Notes: generated from the sequence alone by a model not told the origin. Positions 25,550 through 35,088 are shown, counted from the stretch's first letter. The stretch is 52,386 nucleotides of DNA from Alphaproteobacteria bacterium (GCA_021325385.1 JAJPHH010000152.1:1-52386), one strand, 5' to 3'. A program made the numbers and translations.

Positions 25550-26455
25550 TTGACTTCAGCGCCGAGCTTACAGGACGTCATCACATATTTCGATCGCAAG
25601 ACGATTTCCATTTTAGATCGCTATGGTCCCGGCCCACGCGTCCATTATCACACGGGCCTCGTGGACAGCCCTCTGGGGAGCCATACATCAGTCCCCCAGC
25701 TTAAGCGTGCGCTTGTCGAAGGGCAGGAACTCATGCTCCGACAAGCCGTCGAGGCCTGGGACGCCTCCACGCGTCTCAGCGGCGAAATTCTCGACGTCGG
25801 CTGCGGCCTCGGCGGCGGAGCGATTTTCTGGGCGCAGGAATTCAGCGCCGAGGTGACCGCCGTCACCTGTGTGCCTTCGCACGGCGAATTGGTCGCGAGG
25901 TTCGCGACCGAAGCCGGCGTGGGCTCAAAGGTGAGGCCGCTCGTCTGCGATGCTGCGCTCGTGCCTGGCGAAAATAGATTCGACGCCGTCGTCGCCGTGG
26001 ATAGTTCCGGGTATCTCGCTCGCGACGAATGGTTCGCGCGCATGGCGGCGCTCCTCCGTCCAGGCGGCTCGGTCTTCATCATCGACTGTTTCCTCGAAGA
26101 TTTGAGATACGCCGAGCTTTTCAACCGCCATTGGCGGACTCGAATTGGCACGATCGGCGAATATAGGGCGGCGGCCCGAGAGAGCGGGTTGAGGTCGGAA
26201 GCAATCGCAGACGTCACCGGCCGCACGGTGCACTTTTGGACGACGACTCTCGCCCTCATGGAAGCGGAATCCAAAAGCGCGGGAGGCGCTGCGACGGATG
26301 AAAGCCGCTATGCGGCGTCGCGCCAGGCGCATGGCATGGTGCGGGACGGCCTTATGAATGGCGGCCTCCGCTATGCACTAATCGCCTTCGCAAAGGGCTC
26401 CGGCAGAAATGCCCGCATCCAGCCTTCTTTTTCCGCGGTCGAAATATCTTCCTGA
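25550..26455 (+). CDS. Class I SAM-dependent methyltransferase
   Basis: 301 residues. The SAM-binding motif I (ILDVGCGLGGGAIFWA) and motif post-I are clear, with FDAVVAVDSSGYL and LLRPGGSVFIIDCF completing the Rossmann fold. The front has DRYGPGPRVHYHTGLVD, seen in small-molecule C-, N- and O-methyltransferases such as those of terpenoid and secondary metabolism; the substrate is not clear. The start is TTG at 25550 with TTAGGA upstream. It may be co-transcribed with the NTF2-like gene in front, which could bind or alter the same small molecule (inference). Confidence 0.8.
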   Translation: MTSAPSLQDVITYFDRKTISILDRYGPGPRVHYHTGLVDSPLGSHTSVPQLKRALVEGQELMLRQAVEAWDASTRLSGEILDVGCGLGGGAIFWAQEFSAEVTAVTCVPSHGELVARFATEAGVGSKVRPLVCDAALVPGENRFDAVVAVDSSGYLARDEWFARMAALLRPGGSVFIIDCFLEDLRYAELFNRHWRTRIGTIGEYRAAARESGLRSEAIADVTGRTVHFWTTTLALMEAESKSAGGAATDESRYAASRQAHGMVRDGLMNGGLRYALIAFAKGSGRNARIQPSFSAVEISS

Positions 26456-26603
26456 TGCGCCCGGATTGCCAGTATGATGCGCTGCCGCGCCTGATACAGA
26501 CGAGGCAAGTATTTTTCGGATCGCGGGCGCGCTTGCCGGCGGAGCGTCATTTTCGAAGAGGCGGCGGCGAGCGCCATTGAACCTGGCTGGAAGGGAGTGC
26601 GTC

Positions 26604-29600
26604 GTGACCACGATCGCGGACTTCCTGAAATCGATCGGCATGGCCGAATACGCGGCTGGCTTGTCCGAAAGCGGGATCGAAGTTTCCGATCTTCCAAGCC
26701 TGACCGAAAAGGATCTGGAGCGGCTAGGCGTTGCGCCCGGGCATCGCAATGCGCTGCTGCGCGCAATCGCCGAATCTCGCTCATATGCGGAACAAGCGCC
26801 GCCGGCAGGCAAGGACCAGGTCCGCGGCGTCGAGCGGCGGCATCTGACCATTCTATTCTGCGATCTCGTCGGGTCGACGGCGATGTCTACGCGGCTCGAT
26901 CCTGAAGAACTCCACGAAATCATGGACGCGTATCGCAAATGTTGCGTGCGCGTCATCGAACAGGCGGGAGGCTTCGTCGCGAAGTATCTGGGCGACGGCG
27001 TGCTTGCCTATTTCGGCTACCCGCAGGCGAGCGAGGATGACGCCGAGCGTGCGGTTAACGCCGGGCTGGCGCTGATCGAAAGCGTTGGGCAGCTTCGGGA
27101 CGACGCTGGAGCGGCGCTGCAAGCGCGGGTCGGTGTCGCGAGCGGCCTCGTTCTCATCGGCGATCTCATAGTAGCGGGCGCCGCGCACGACCACGATGTG
27201 GTGGGCGAAACGCCCAATCTCGCCGCCCGGCTCCAAGCTCGAGCCGAGCCTAACACGGTCGTCATCAGTAGCGAGACGCGACGGCTCGTCGGCGAGCTTT
27301 TCGAATACGCGCCCCTCGATGCCAAACCTCTCAAGGGCTTCGCGACGCCGATCGAATCCTGGCAGGTGATCAAGCCAAGCGACATAGCAAGTCGCTTCAG
27401 AGCGCTGCGCGCGTCGAACACCATGCTCATCGGTCGAGAGCAAGAGACCGACCGGATGGTCAGGGCCTGGGACAGCGCCAAAGCGGGACAAGGATGCGTC
27501 CTACTGATCTCGGGCGAGCCCGGCATTGGCAAATCGCGCATGGTCGAGGCGCTGCTGAACTGGCTTAAGGATGAACCGCACGTTCGGCTGCGGTTCTTTT
27601 GTGCGCCGAACCGGCAGGGCAGCGCGTTCTATCCCGTCATCCGGCAGATCCAGCGAGCGGCCAAAATCAAACGCGACGACCCGAACGAGCAACGGCTGGA
27701 CAAGCTGGAGGCGACGCTCCGGCGCGGAGCCAGCGATCTGAGCGAAGCCGCGCCGCTGATTGCCGAGCTCTTGTCGATTCCCGCCGACGGTCGCTATCCA
27801 ACCCTCGATCTCCCGCCCCTGAAGCGTCGCGACAGGACGCTTCAGGCGCTTATGGCGCAGTTGGAAGGACTTGCGCGGCAGCCTACGCTGATGGTGTTTG
27901 AAGATGTTCATTGGATCGATCCTTCGTCACTCGAATTGTTGAATCTCGTCGTCGACCGCGCGCCCAAGCTTCCGCTCCTTCTGGTCGTCACGTTCCGCCC
28001 AGAATTTGTCGCTCCATGGCTTGGCAGGGCGCACGTCTCTGAAATTCGCCTCGACCGACTGTCGAGGGAGCTAAGCGCGGAAATCATTGCGAACTTGACG
28101 CGCGACAGAGAATTATCCCGAGGAATGGTCGATCAGATCGTCGAGCGGACGGACGGCGTTCCGCTCTTTATCGAGGAGTTGACGAAGGTTCTCATCGAAC
28201 AGGGCGGCGATACGCCGGCGCGCGAGATACCCGTGACCCTGCGGGACATGCTGACTGCGAGACTGGACCGCTTGGGACAAGCAAAGGAAGTTGCACAGAT
28301 CGCTTCGGTCCTCGGAAGCGAGTTTTCGGCTCGGTTGCTGTCGGACGTCATGGAGATCGAGGATGATCGACTGAATTCCGAATTGACAAAGCTTGTCGAG
28401 GCCGAGTTCCTATTCGAGCAGACCGCGCCTTCGGCCAGCTATCGCTTCAAGCATGCGCTCATACAAGAGGCGGCCTATCAATCTCTGGTGCGGAGCAAGC
28501 GCCAGCGCCATCATCTCAAGGCCGCGCAGACCCTCAAGGAGCGATTTCCGGAAATCGCTGAGGCCCAGCCGGAACTCCTCGCCCACCATTTCACCAACGC
28601 CGCTTCTCAAGAAATCGCAATTCCCTTCTGGCGGGCCGCGGCCGACAAGGCGATGCGGAGGTCGGCCAATATCGAAGCGATAGCCCATTTGACGAAGGCT
28701 CAAGAGCTGCTCAAGGCGTTGCCGGAGAATCCAGAGCGCATCCAGCAAGAGCTGGCGATTCTCATAACGTTAGGAATCCCCCTGATTGCCACCAAGGGCT
28801 TCGCTTCTCCGGAAGTAGGAAAGGTTTACGCGCGCGCTCGCGCGATATGCGAAGCTGTCGGCGAGGCGCCGCAACTCTTTCCCGTCCTCTGGGGGCTTTG
28901 GGTCTTCTACACAGCACGCGCCGAGCACCAGGCTGCGCGGGAATTGGCGGCGCAATGTCGACGCATCGCGGAGGTCGCGGGCGAATCCAGCCTGCGCTTG
29001 CTGGCGCATCACGCGATGGGCGTCACCCTGTCGTCTCTCGGACAGCATGCGTCGGCCCTTCACGAACTGGATCAGGCGGTCAATCTTTACGACCGTGAGA
29101 AACACGCGTCCTTGGCCTACGTCTATGGACAGGACTCTGGCGTCGTCTGCCGTTCTCAGGCCGCTTTTTGTCTCTGGTTCCTTGGGTTTCCTGAGCAGGC
29201 GCTAAAAAGGAACGAGGAAGCTTTGGCTTTGGCGCGAGAATTGTCGCATCCTTATAGCCTGGCCGCCGCGCTTGATTTCTCGGCCTGGATCCATCAGCTC
29301 GTCCAGGATCGGAATGTCGTGGAAAGGGACGCAAGCGCCGCTATCGCCATCTCCTCCGAGCGCGAGTTTGTGTTTTGGCTGCTCACCGGAATGATCTTGC
29401 GAGGCTGGGCATTGAGCGCCGCCGGCAACGTCGATGAAGGCGTGAAACAAATGCGACAGGGCCTAGCCGGCTATCAATCCACGGGCGCAGGCATCATGCG
29501 GCCGTACTATCTTGCGCTTATGGCGCGCGTGCTTGCGGCCACGGGGCAGGGAGACGAGGCCTGCCGGCTGTTGGACGAAGCAGAAGCGGCGGTTTGCAAT

Positions 29601-29912
29601 ACGGGCGAAGCTTGGTACGAGGCGGAAATCTGTAGGCTGAAGGGCGAGATAACTCTTCAGGGCTCCGCTCGATCAGTAGATCCTGAGCGACTGAAGATCG
29701 CTGGGGACTATTTTGAAAAGGCCCTTCTGATTGCAGGCCAGCAGGGCGCCAAGTCGCTCGAGCTGCGGATCGCCACGAGCTTCAGCCGACTTTGGGGCAG
29801 TGGAGGCAAGAGTCTTGAAGCAAAGCGGCAGCTCGCGAAAGTGTACGAGGGATTTGTCGAAGGGTTCGAGCTTCCTGACCTGCAAGACGCTCGCGCGGCG
29901 CTTACGACGTAA
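26604..29912 (+). CDS. SAM-domain / class III adenylate cyclase / AAA ATPase / TPR protein
   Basis: About 1102 residues. Domains in order: a sterile alpha motif (~1-65, IADFLKSIGMAEYAAGL); a class III cyclase domain (~75-265) with both metal Asp (FCDLVGSTAMS, KYLGDGVLAYFG), and the transition-state Asn/Arg (GETPNLAARLQ); an AAA/STAND ATPase (~285-640) with Walker A GEPGIGKSRM and Walker B LMVFEDVHWID; then a long TPR-like helical C-terminus. Lys in KYLGD and Asp in HDVVGE favour ATP over GTP, so cAMP is the expected product. I chose GTG 26604 because GGAAGGGAG precedes it; a TTG nine codons upstream is the alternative. This is a large signal-integrating protein; the input is unknown. Confidence 0.88.
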   Translation: MTTIADFLKSIGMAEYAAGLSESGIEVSDLPSLTEKDLERLGVAPGHRNALLRAIAESRSYAEQAPPAGKDQVRGVERRHLTILFCDLVGSTAMSTRLDPEELHEIMDAYRKCCVRVIEQAGGFVAKYLGDGVLAYFGYPQASEDDAERAVNAGLALIESVGQLRDDAGAALQARVGVASGLVLIGDLIVAGAAHDHDVVGETPNLAARLQARAEPNTVVISSETRRLVGELFEYAPLDAKPLKGFATPIESWQVIKPSDIASRFRALRASNTMLIGREQETDRMVRAWDSAKAGQGCVLLISGEPGIGKSRMVEALLNWLKDEPHVRLRFFCAPNRQGSAFYPVIRQIQRAAKIKRDDPNEQRLDKLEATLRRGASDLSEAAPLIAELLSIPADGRYPTLDLPPLKRRDRTLQALMAQLEGLARQPTLMVFEDVHWIDPSSLELLNLVVDRAPKLPLLLVVTFRPEFVAPWLGRAHVSEIRLDRLSRELSAEIIANLTRDRELSRGMVDQIVERTDGVPLFIEELTKVLIEQGGDTPAREIPVTLRDMLTARLDRLGQAKEVAQIASVLGSEFSARLLSDVMEIEDDRLNSELTKLVEAEFLFEQTAPSASYRFKHALIQEAAYQSLVRSKRQRHHLKAAQTLKERFPEIAEAQPELLAHHFTNAASQEIAIPFWRAAADKAMRRSANIEAIAHLTKAQELLKALPENPERIQQELAILITLGIPLIATKGFASPEVGKVYARARAICEAVGEAPQLFPVLWGLWVFYTARAEHQAARELAAQCRRIAEVAGESSLRLLAHHAMGVTLSSLGQHASALHELDQAVNLYDREKHASLAYVYGQDSGVVCRSQAAFCLWFLGFPEQALKRNEEALALARELSHPYSLAAALDFSAWIHQLVQDRNVVERDASAAIAISSEREFVFWLLTGMILRGWALSAAGNVDEGVKQMRQGLAGYQSTGAGIMRPYYLALMARVLAATGQGDEACRLLDEAEAAVCNTGEAWYEAEICRLKGEITLQGSARSVDPERLKIAGDYFEKALLIAGQQGAKSLELRIATSFSRLWGSGGKSLEAKRQLAKVYEGFVEGFELPDLQDARAALTT

Positions 29913-29941
29913 CCAGGCGTAAAGCCGGGCCTCTTTGAGGG

Positions 29942-30208
29942 ATGATCGCTTCGACTTGGCCAGGACGCGGCGAAAAAAGGGCGCTTTGTCGACGACGCGC
30001 CTTTGGAGCCGAGCGCTTGCGCGATCTGACGGAGGCCGGGCTGATCAAGAAGGAGAAAGGACGAAAGAAGAAAAACGCCGAAGTCTATGTCCTGACCGCG
30101 CGCGGCGAATCGTTGCGGAGCGTGCTCGCCGCGCTTTACGATTGGGGCGCCGCGCACGCCGATTCGTTTGGCGTCGCGATCGGCGAACCGCTGGCGAGGC
30201 TCGACTAG
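29942..30208 (+). pseudogene. Truncated HxlR-type winged-helix regulator
   Basis: The readable part from ~30000 (ERLRDLTEAGLIKKEKG, then AEVYVLTARGESLRSVLAAL and YDWGAAHA) matches the second half of HxlR-type winged-helix regulators: recognition-helix end, wing and dimer helix. The expected N-terminal half with the first helices is absent; upstream codons (GRGEKRALCRRRAFGA) are not family-like. It begins 30 bases after the cyclase gene. I read it as a broken or N-terminally decayed repressor; a short functional protein cannot be excluded. Confidence 0.5.
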
Positions 30209-30274
30209 GCGGCTGCGACCGAGCCGAGCTCTTCGAACGGGCTCGCCCGCAGCCGGGCGCGTCGCCGCCGAAAC

Positions 30275-31132
30275 TCATCCGATCGCGACCTGCGATGCGT
30301 ACCAGCGATAGTACCACCGCATCATCCACGGGATCGGGATGATCAAGGCCGAGGCGAGGCTGACGACCACTGTCCGCCAGAGAATCTGCCAGCCGCCGCC
30401 GACGAAGGACACCGCCCGCGTGGTCCCGTGAATGTTGCGGCAGAACCAGCGCATCGCGGCGGCGACGACCCACGCCCAGCCGATGACGGTGTAGATCGAG
30501 ACCACGAAGAGCAGGACCCAGCCGATATAGGCCCAGACCCCGCCCGTGAAGGTCAGGGGAAGGCGGCGTCCCTCGGACGAAAGGTTCGAGACGACCCAGC
30601 GGATCGCCGTCACGGTCAGGAACAGCGCGAAAAATCCGCCGATCCCGGGCAAACCGATCAGCACGAAGACCCACCAGATATCGCCCGGCTTGCCCTCGAA
30701 GGCGAGGCCGGGCCGGCCCGGAACGCGGATGCGCGCGACGACCCAGCGGTAAAAGCTCGTCGCCGCCCAGGGCGCGGTGACAACGAGCGCCATGCCGATC
30801 GCATAAAGCAGGGCGCGGCCGAAAAGCGGCAGGGCGCTGAATTCGGCGTCGAGACGATCCTCAGGACCGGCGTCGCCGTCATAGGTCGGAGCGACCGCGC
30901 CGGGGGGCTGAAAGGCCCCCGGTCGCCGCGGCGCCGGCGCGGCGACCGGCGGTTGAGCCGGCGCGAACAGGCCCGGCACATAGCCCGCCCTCTGCCAGGC
31001 GCTCATGCCTTCGCTCCAGACCAGCGAGTTGCGGTCGACCTGGCCGTTGGCGATGAATTCGAGGAATTGATCTTCCGGATAGGGCCCGGCCTGCTTGCCG
31101 TCGATCGCGATGTACCAAGTCCGATTGCTCAT
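30275..31132 (-). CDS. GYF_2 domain membrane protein with internal repeats
   Basis: 285 residues. Residues 1-55 form a GYF_2 (DUF4339) domain (WYIAIDGKQAGPYPEDQF, LVWSEGMSAWQRAGYVPGL). A Pro-rich linker follows. The remaining ~190 residues hold several membrane helices arranged as repeats, each with an Arg-Trp pair and an F-x-G segment: RWVVARI..LAFEGKPGDIWW, RWVVSNL..LTFTGGVWAY, RWFCRNI..VSFVGGGWQI. This repeat plan resembles DUF898/YjgN-like proteins, but that link is tentative. ATG 31132 has a GAGGGGG ribosome site. Function unknown. Confidence 0.75.
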   Translation of the reverse strand: MSNRTWYIAIDGKQAGPYPEDQFLEFIANGQVDRNSLVWSEGMSAWQRAGYVPGLFAPAQPPVAAPAPRRPGAFQPPGAVAPTYDGDAGPEDRLDAEFSALPLFGRALLYAIGMALVVTAPWAATSFYRWVVARIRVPGRPGLAFEGKPGDIWWVFVLIGLPGIGGFFALFLTVTAIRWVVSNLSSEGRRLPLTFTGGVWAYIGWVLLFVVSIYTVIGWAWVVAAAMRWFCRNIHGTTRAVSFVGGGWQILWRTVVVSLASALIIPIPWMMRWYYRWYASQVAIG

Positions 31133-31263
31133 GAAGCCCCCCTCACGGCGCAGAGCTCCGCTTGCGCCGGCGCTTGCCCTTCGCGGCGATGCGAATAGTC
31201 TCTGGCCGGCGATTCCCAACCCGTCGACGCGCGCCCGACGGCGCGCGCAATCCATCCTATAGA

Positions 31264-32499
31264 TCAATGTCCGCCGGCGGCAACGTCGCGCCGGCCGAGA
31301 CTGGCCTCACTTCGCCCAGCCGCCGCTTCCCGCTCGGGCTCCTCGGCGTCGCGCCATTCGAGCGTGACGACTTTGCCGTCTTCGACGGTCAAAGCCAGGC
31401 GGCCTCGCTTGAGCTCCAAAGCGAGGGCGCCGAACAGTTTGCGGCGCCAGCCCTTGAGCGCGGCGATATCGGCGCGATCGTCGGCGGCGATCATTTCGAG
31501 GTCGTCCACGGTCGCGATCATCTTGGCGTCGACGCCGCTCTGATCGCAAACCTGGCGAAGCAGCACTTTGAGCAACTCCACCGTCGCCGCCGAGCCGCGC
31601 GAGCCCTTTCGCTCGCGTTCGATCTTGGGCAACGTCTTCGGATCGCGCGCCAGGCCGCGCTCGACCGCGGCGAGAATGTCCGCGCTCGCCTTGGCGCGCT
31701 CCATGCCGCGCGGAAAGGCGCGCAAATTGGCGAGAGCCTCCGGGCTGCGCGGCGCAGCCAGCGCGATTTCGACGAGCGCGTCGTCCTTCAAGACGCGCGA
31801 GCGCGGCACGTCGCGGGTTTGCGCCTCGTTCTCGCGCCAGGCGGCAAGCTCCATCATGACGGCGAGGTCGCGCGGCTTGCGGACGCGGTTCTTGAACCGC
31901 TCCCAGGCGCGTTCGGGATGCTGCTCGTACGTGTCCGGCGAGGTGAGGACCTTCATCTCGTCCTCCAGCCAAGCGAGGCGGCCGGACTTCTCGAGCTTGA
32001 CGAGGAGGGCGCGATAGATGTCGCGCAGATGGGTGACGTCGGCGATGGCGTAGTCGACCTGCGCCTTGGCCAGCGGGCGGCGCGCCCAGTCGGTGAAACG
32101 CGAGGACTTGTCGAGCGAGACGCGACAGATCGATTGAACGAGCTCGCCATAGGAAGCCTGGTCGCCATAGCCGCAGACCATGGCGGCGACCTGGGTGTCG
32201 AACATCGGCTTGGGAATGATCTTGGCGAGATTCCAGATCGTTTCGACGTCTTGCCGCGCGGCATGGAAGACTTTCACCACGCTTTCGTCGGCCATCAGCT
32301 CGAAAAAGGGCGAAAGGTCGATCTCGGGGGAGAGCGCGTCGATCACCAGCGCCTCTTCGTCCGAGGCGACCTGCACGACGCAGAGTTGCGGCCAGAAGGT
32401 CGTCTCCCGGTGGAACTCCGTATCGACGGTGACGAAAGGGTGACGGGCGAGGCGCTTGCAGGCTGCGGCGAGAACGTCGGTCGACGCGATCAAATCCAT
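31264..32499 (-). CDS. rnd: Ribonuclease D
   Basis: 411 residues, slightly longer than usual because of a charged C-terminal tail. It is a 3'-5' exoribonuclease for tRNA maturation. The DEDD exonuclease motifs are present: [10 protein letters not shown] (motif I), [10 protein letters not shown] (II) and [15 protein letters not shown] (III). A HRDC domain follows ([20 protein letters not shown]). In relatives it often follows ppx; here it lies 6.6 kb away on the other strand. The hydrolase gene is 46 bases upstream, so the two may share a transcript. Confidence 0.92.
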   Translation of the reverse strand: MDLIASTDVLAAACKRLARHPFVTVDTEFHRETTFWPQLCVVQVASDEEALVIDALSPEIDLSPFFELMADESVVKVFHAARQDVETIWNLAKIIPKPMFDTQVAAMVCGYGDQASYGELVQSICRVSLDKSSRFTDWARRPLAKAQVDYAIADVTHLRDIYRALLVKLEKSGRLAWLEDEMKVLTSPDTYEQHPERAWERFKNRVRKPRDLAVMMELAAWRENEAQTRDVPRSRVLKDDALVEIALAAPRSPEALANLRAFPRGMERAKASADILAAVERGLARDPKTLPKIERERKGSRGSAATVELLKVLLRQVCDQSGVDAKMIATVDDLEMIAADDRADIAALKGWRRKLFGALALELKRGRLALTVEDGKVVTLEWRDAEEPEREAAAGRSEASLGRRDVAAGGH

Positions 32500-32545
32500 T
32501 TAGTCGTCCATGAGCGGTAGGGTCTCGCTCGCTCCCGCCGAGCGC

Positions 32546-33247
32546 TCAAACCTGGCCCCCCGCAGCCTTGCCGCGCTCCTTGCGTTGGGGCGTCGGCGCA
32601 TGTTTGGGCATGCCGAGGCGCTTGTCGAGATAGGCGCCGACCGTCGCGATGAGATTGTCGACGCAATTCTCGAAGAAATGGTTCGCGCCTTCGATGACGG
32701 CGTGCTCGATGACGATGCCTTTTTGCGTCTTCAGCTTCTCGATCAAGCCTTGCACCTCCTTCGGCGGCGCGACCCGGTCGCGATCGCCGTGAACGAATAG
32801 GCCCGAAGACGGGCAGGGCGCGAGGAACGAGAAATCGAAGCGGCTGGCGGGCGGGGCGATCGAGATGAAGCCCTCGATCTCCGGCCGCCGCATCAACAGC
32901 TGCATGCCGATCCAGGCGCCGAACGAGACGCCGGCGATCCAGCAGGCGCGGGCTTCCGGGCTGATCGACTGGGCCCAATCCAAAGCCGCGGCGGCGTCGG
33001 AGAGCTCGCCCTGGCCGTGATCGAACGAGCCCTGCGAGCGCCCGACGCCGCGGAAATTGAACCGCAGAACCGAAAAGCCGCGCTCGGCGAAAGCGTAATA
33101 TAAATTATACACGATCTGATTGTTCATCGTGCCGCCAAATTGCGGGTGCGGATGCAGCACGATCGCGATCGGCGCGCCGCGTTGCTTGGCGGGGTGAAAA
33201 CGGCCCTCGAGCCGACCGGCCGGACCGTTGAAAATGACTTCGGGCAT
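32546..33247 (-). CDS. Alpha/beta hydrolase
   Basis: 233 residues with a compact alpha/beta hydrolase fold. The nucleophile elbow is GVSFGAW, the acid is in VHGDRDRV, and the His is in GANHFFEN. The front (VLHPHPQFGGTMNN, FNFRGVGRSQGSFD) is typical of the small cytoplasmic family with no known substrate. The C-terminus is Lys/Arg-rich. ATG with a GGAGG ribosome site. It is divergent from the suf operon and shares its promoter region. Confidence 0.85.
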   Translation of the reverse strand: MPEVIFNGPAGRLEGRFHPAKQRGAPIAIVLHPHPQFGGTMNNQIVYNLYYAFAERGFSVLRFNFRGVGRSQGSFDHGQGELSDAAAALDWAQSISPEARACWIAGVSFGAWIGMQLLMRRPEIEGFISIAPPASRFDFSFLAPCPSSGLFVHGDRDRVAPPKEVQGLIEKLKTQKGIVIEHAVIEGANHFFENCVDNLIATVGAYLDKRLGMPKHAPTPQRKERGKAAGGQV

Positions 33248-33325
33248 ATGGGCCTCCGGGCCGCGGCGCTGGCGCGCCCGGCAAACGCGGCGGCGACCTT
33301 AAATCGCGCTTTTCGCGCCCGGCGC

Positions 33326-33352
33326 AAGCTGTTAGAATAATTCTAACAGCTT
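33326..33352 (+). promoter_or_regulatory. Irr-type iron control element (ICE) palindrome
   Basis: A perfect 12-base inverted repeat around TAA, with core GTTAGAATAATTCTAAC. The core fits the rhizobial ICE consensus TTTAGAA-N3-TTCTAAA in 12 of 14 positions. It lies about 180 bases before the first suf-operon gene and about 80 bases before the divergent hydrolase. Confidence 0.7.
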
Positions 33353-33407
33353 ATGTGCGGGCGAGGCCGAGATTGCGCAAGATCGCCGACCGGCGAAATC
33401 CAATTTC

Positions 33408-33421
33408 AGAAGGCGCCTTCT
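33408..33421. promoter_or_regulatory. Second palindrome upstream of the suf operon
   Basis: AGAAGGCGCCTTCT is a perfect 14-base palindrome followed by AACA, with outer TTC and TTCTAAC sequences that echo the ICE half-site. It could be a second operator; RirA or IscR binding cannot be told apart by eye. Confidence 0.35.
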
Positions 33422-33529
33422 AACACGGTTCGCTCGGGCGAATGCAAGGATAAAGCGACGGCGCCGCCGCCTGTGGCGCGGGAATAAGGCGCGCCGGCCG
33501 GGCCGTTCAACGAGATTTGGACAAAGCGA

Positions 33530-34699
33530 ATGAAGGAGCGCGAGCGCATCTATTTCGACTACAACGCAACCGCGCCGTTGCGGCCGACGGCGCGCGAGAA
33601 AATGGCGGCTGCGCTTGAGCTTATCGGGAATCCTTCATCTGTTCACTCAGAAGGGCGAGCGGCCCGCCTGGCGCTTGAAACCGCGCGCGCCGAGGTCGCC
33701 GCGCTGGTCGGCGGGCGACCGCGAAACGTCACATTCGCGGCGAGCGGCACCGAGGCGGCCAATCTGGCGCTGACGCCGCAGATCGAATCGGGCGGGGCTC
33801 GGGGCCCGCTGGCGCGGTTGATCGTCTCGGGCGGCGAGCACGCCTGCGTGCTGCGCGGCCATCGTTTCGCGCCGGAATCGGTCGAAACCGCTCCGCTCGA
33901 CGCCAAAGGCCGCATCGATCTCGACGCGCTCAAAGCCGCCCTCGGACGGGCCGGCGGCCGCGCCGCTCTGGCGCTCCAGGCCGCAAATAACGAGACCGGA
34001 ATCCTTCAGCCCGTCGCCGAGGCCGCGGCCTTGGTTCACGAAGCCGACGGCGTCTTGATCTGCGACGCCGTGCAGCTCGCTGGCCGCGGCCGATGCGATT
34101 TCACTGGGCTCGGCGTGGATTTTCTGCTGCTCTCGGCCCATAAACTCGGCGGCCCGAAAGGAGCGGGGGCGCTGGTCGCGGCGTCGGAGGCGCTGCGCAT
34201 CGCCGACCCGCTGCTGCGCGGCGGCGGCCAGGAGCGCGGCCTTAGAGCAGGCACGGAAAATGTGGCGGCGATCGCCGGCTTCGGCGCCGCGGCGCTGGCG
34301 GCGCAGAGCGAGATCGACGCGGAGGCGGCGCGGCTCGCCGCCCTACGCGACGCGCTGGAGCGCCATGTTCTGGAGGCGGCGCCCGACGCGGTCGTCTTCG
34401 GGGCCGGCGCCGCCCGGCTGCCCAACACGCTTTGCTTCGCTGTTCCCGGCGTCGGCGCCGAGACGCTGGTGATCGGCCTCGATCTCGCCGGCTTCGCCGT
34501 CTCGTCCGGCTCGGCCTGCTCCTCGGGCAAGGTCGCGCGTTCGCATGTGCTGACCGCCATGGGCGTCGAGCCCGGTCTTGCCGCGGGCGCCGTGCGGCTC
34601 AGTCTCGGCTGGGCCTCCACGGAAGAAGAGGTCGCGCGTTTCGGCGAGGCTTTCGGCCGCATTCTGGCGCCGATGCGGCGTGGCCGGAACGCCGCCTGA
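33530..34699 (+). CDS. Cysteine desulfurase, NifS/IscS type (suf operon head)
   Basis: 389 residues, PLP-dependent, takes sulfur from cysteine for Fe-S clusters. It opens IYFDYNATAPLRP, has the PLP lysine in SAHKLGGPKG, and the catalytic cysteine in SSGSACSSGKVARSHVL. The enzyme is distinct from the SufS encoded 6 kb downstream, so the operon carries two desulfurases, as known in several rhizobia. ATG 33530; the ICE palindrome lies upstream. No nif genes are nearby, so a nitrogenase-specific role is not suggested. Confidence 0.92.
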   Translation: MKERERIYFDYNATAPLRPTAREKMAAALELIGNPSSVHSEGRAARLALETARAEVAALVGGRPRNVTFAASGTEAANLALTPQIESGGARGPLARLIVSGGEHACVLRGHRFAPESVETAPLDAKGRIDLDALKAALGRAGGRAALALQAANNETGILQPVAEAAALVHEADGVLICDAVQLAGRGRCDFTGLGVDFLLLSAHKLGGPKGAGALVAASEALRIADPLLRGGGQERGLRAGTENVAAIAGFGAAALAAQSEIDAEAARLAALRDALERHVLEAAPDAVVFGAGAARLPNTLCFAVPGVGAETLVIGLDLAGFAVSSGSACSSGKVARSHVLTAMGVEPGLAAGAVRLSLGWASTEEEVARFGEAFGRILAPMRRGRNAA

Positions 34700-34719
34700 G
34701 CGGAAGGATGAAACGAACA

Positions 34720-35088
34720 ATGTTCGATCACATGGGTTTCGCCGTCGTGGATTTCCCGAAGAGCAAAGCCTTTTACGAGAGGGCTTTGGCTGCGCTGGGC
34801 GTCGGCGTGGTCATGCAGGGGGAGGATTTCGTCGGCTTCGGCCGCGACGGGCGGCCGCAATTCTGGGTCGGAATCGGCGATCGGCCGACGACGCGAATGC
34901 ATCTCGCCTTCGCGGCGAAAAATCGCGCTGAAGTCAGAGCCTTCCACGAGGCGGCGCTCGCCGCTGGCGGCAAGGATAATGGCGCGCCCGGCTTGCGCCC
35001 GAATTACCACCCGAATTATTACGGCGCGTTTGTAATCGACCCCAACGGACACAATATAGAGGCAGTCTGTCATAGCCCGGAGGCTTGA
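34720..35088 (+). CDS. VOC/glyoxalase family protein in the suf operon
   Basis: 122 residues with one VOC domain: MFDHMGFAVVDFPKSKAFYE at the start and FVIDPNGHNIEAVCHSPEA at the end, containing the likely metal-binding His/Glu positions. The reaction is unknown. I chose the ATG at 34720, since the family begins MFDH; an ATG four codons upstream abuts the GGAAGG ribosome site too closely. It sits 20 bases after the desulfurase and 71 before sufB, apparently co-transcribed. Confidence 0.8.
   Translation: MFDHMGFAVVDFPKSKAFYERALAALGVGVVMQGEDFVGFGRDGRPQFWVGIGDRPTTRMHLAFAAKNRAEVRAFHEAALAAGGKDNGAPGLRPNYHPNYYGAFVIDPNGHNIEAVCHSPEA

Noticed and set aside
26604-29912. The class III cyclase as the missing Pycsar partner of the PycTM-like pair
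   Set aside because: It is 17 kb away, has SAM, AAA and TPR domains unlike Pycsar cyclases, and its residues fit an adenylate cyclase.
33530-34699. Nitrogenase-type NifS assignment
   Set aside because: The gene lies in a suf operon with an iron box, and no nif genes are present in the window.
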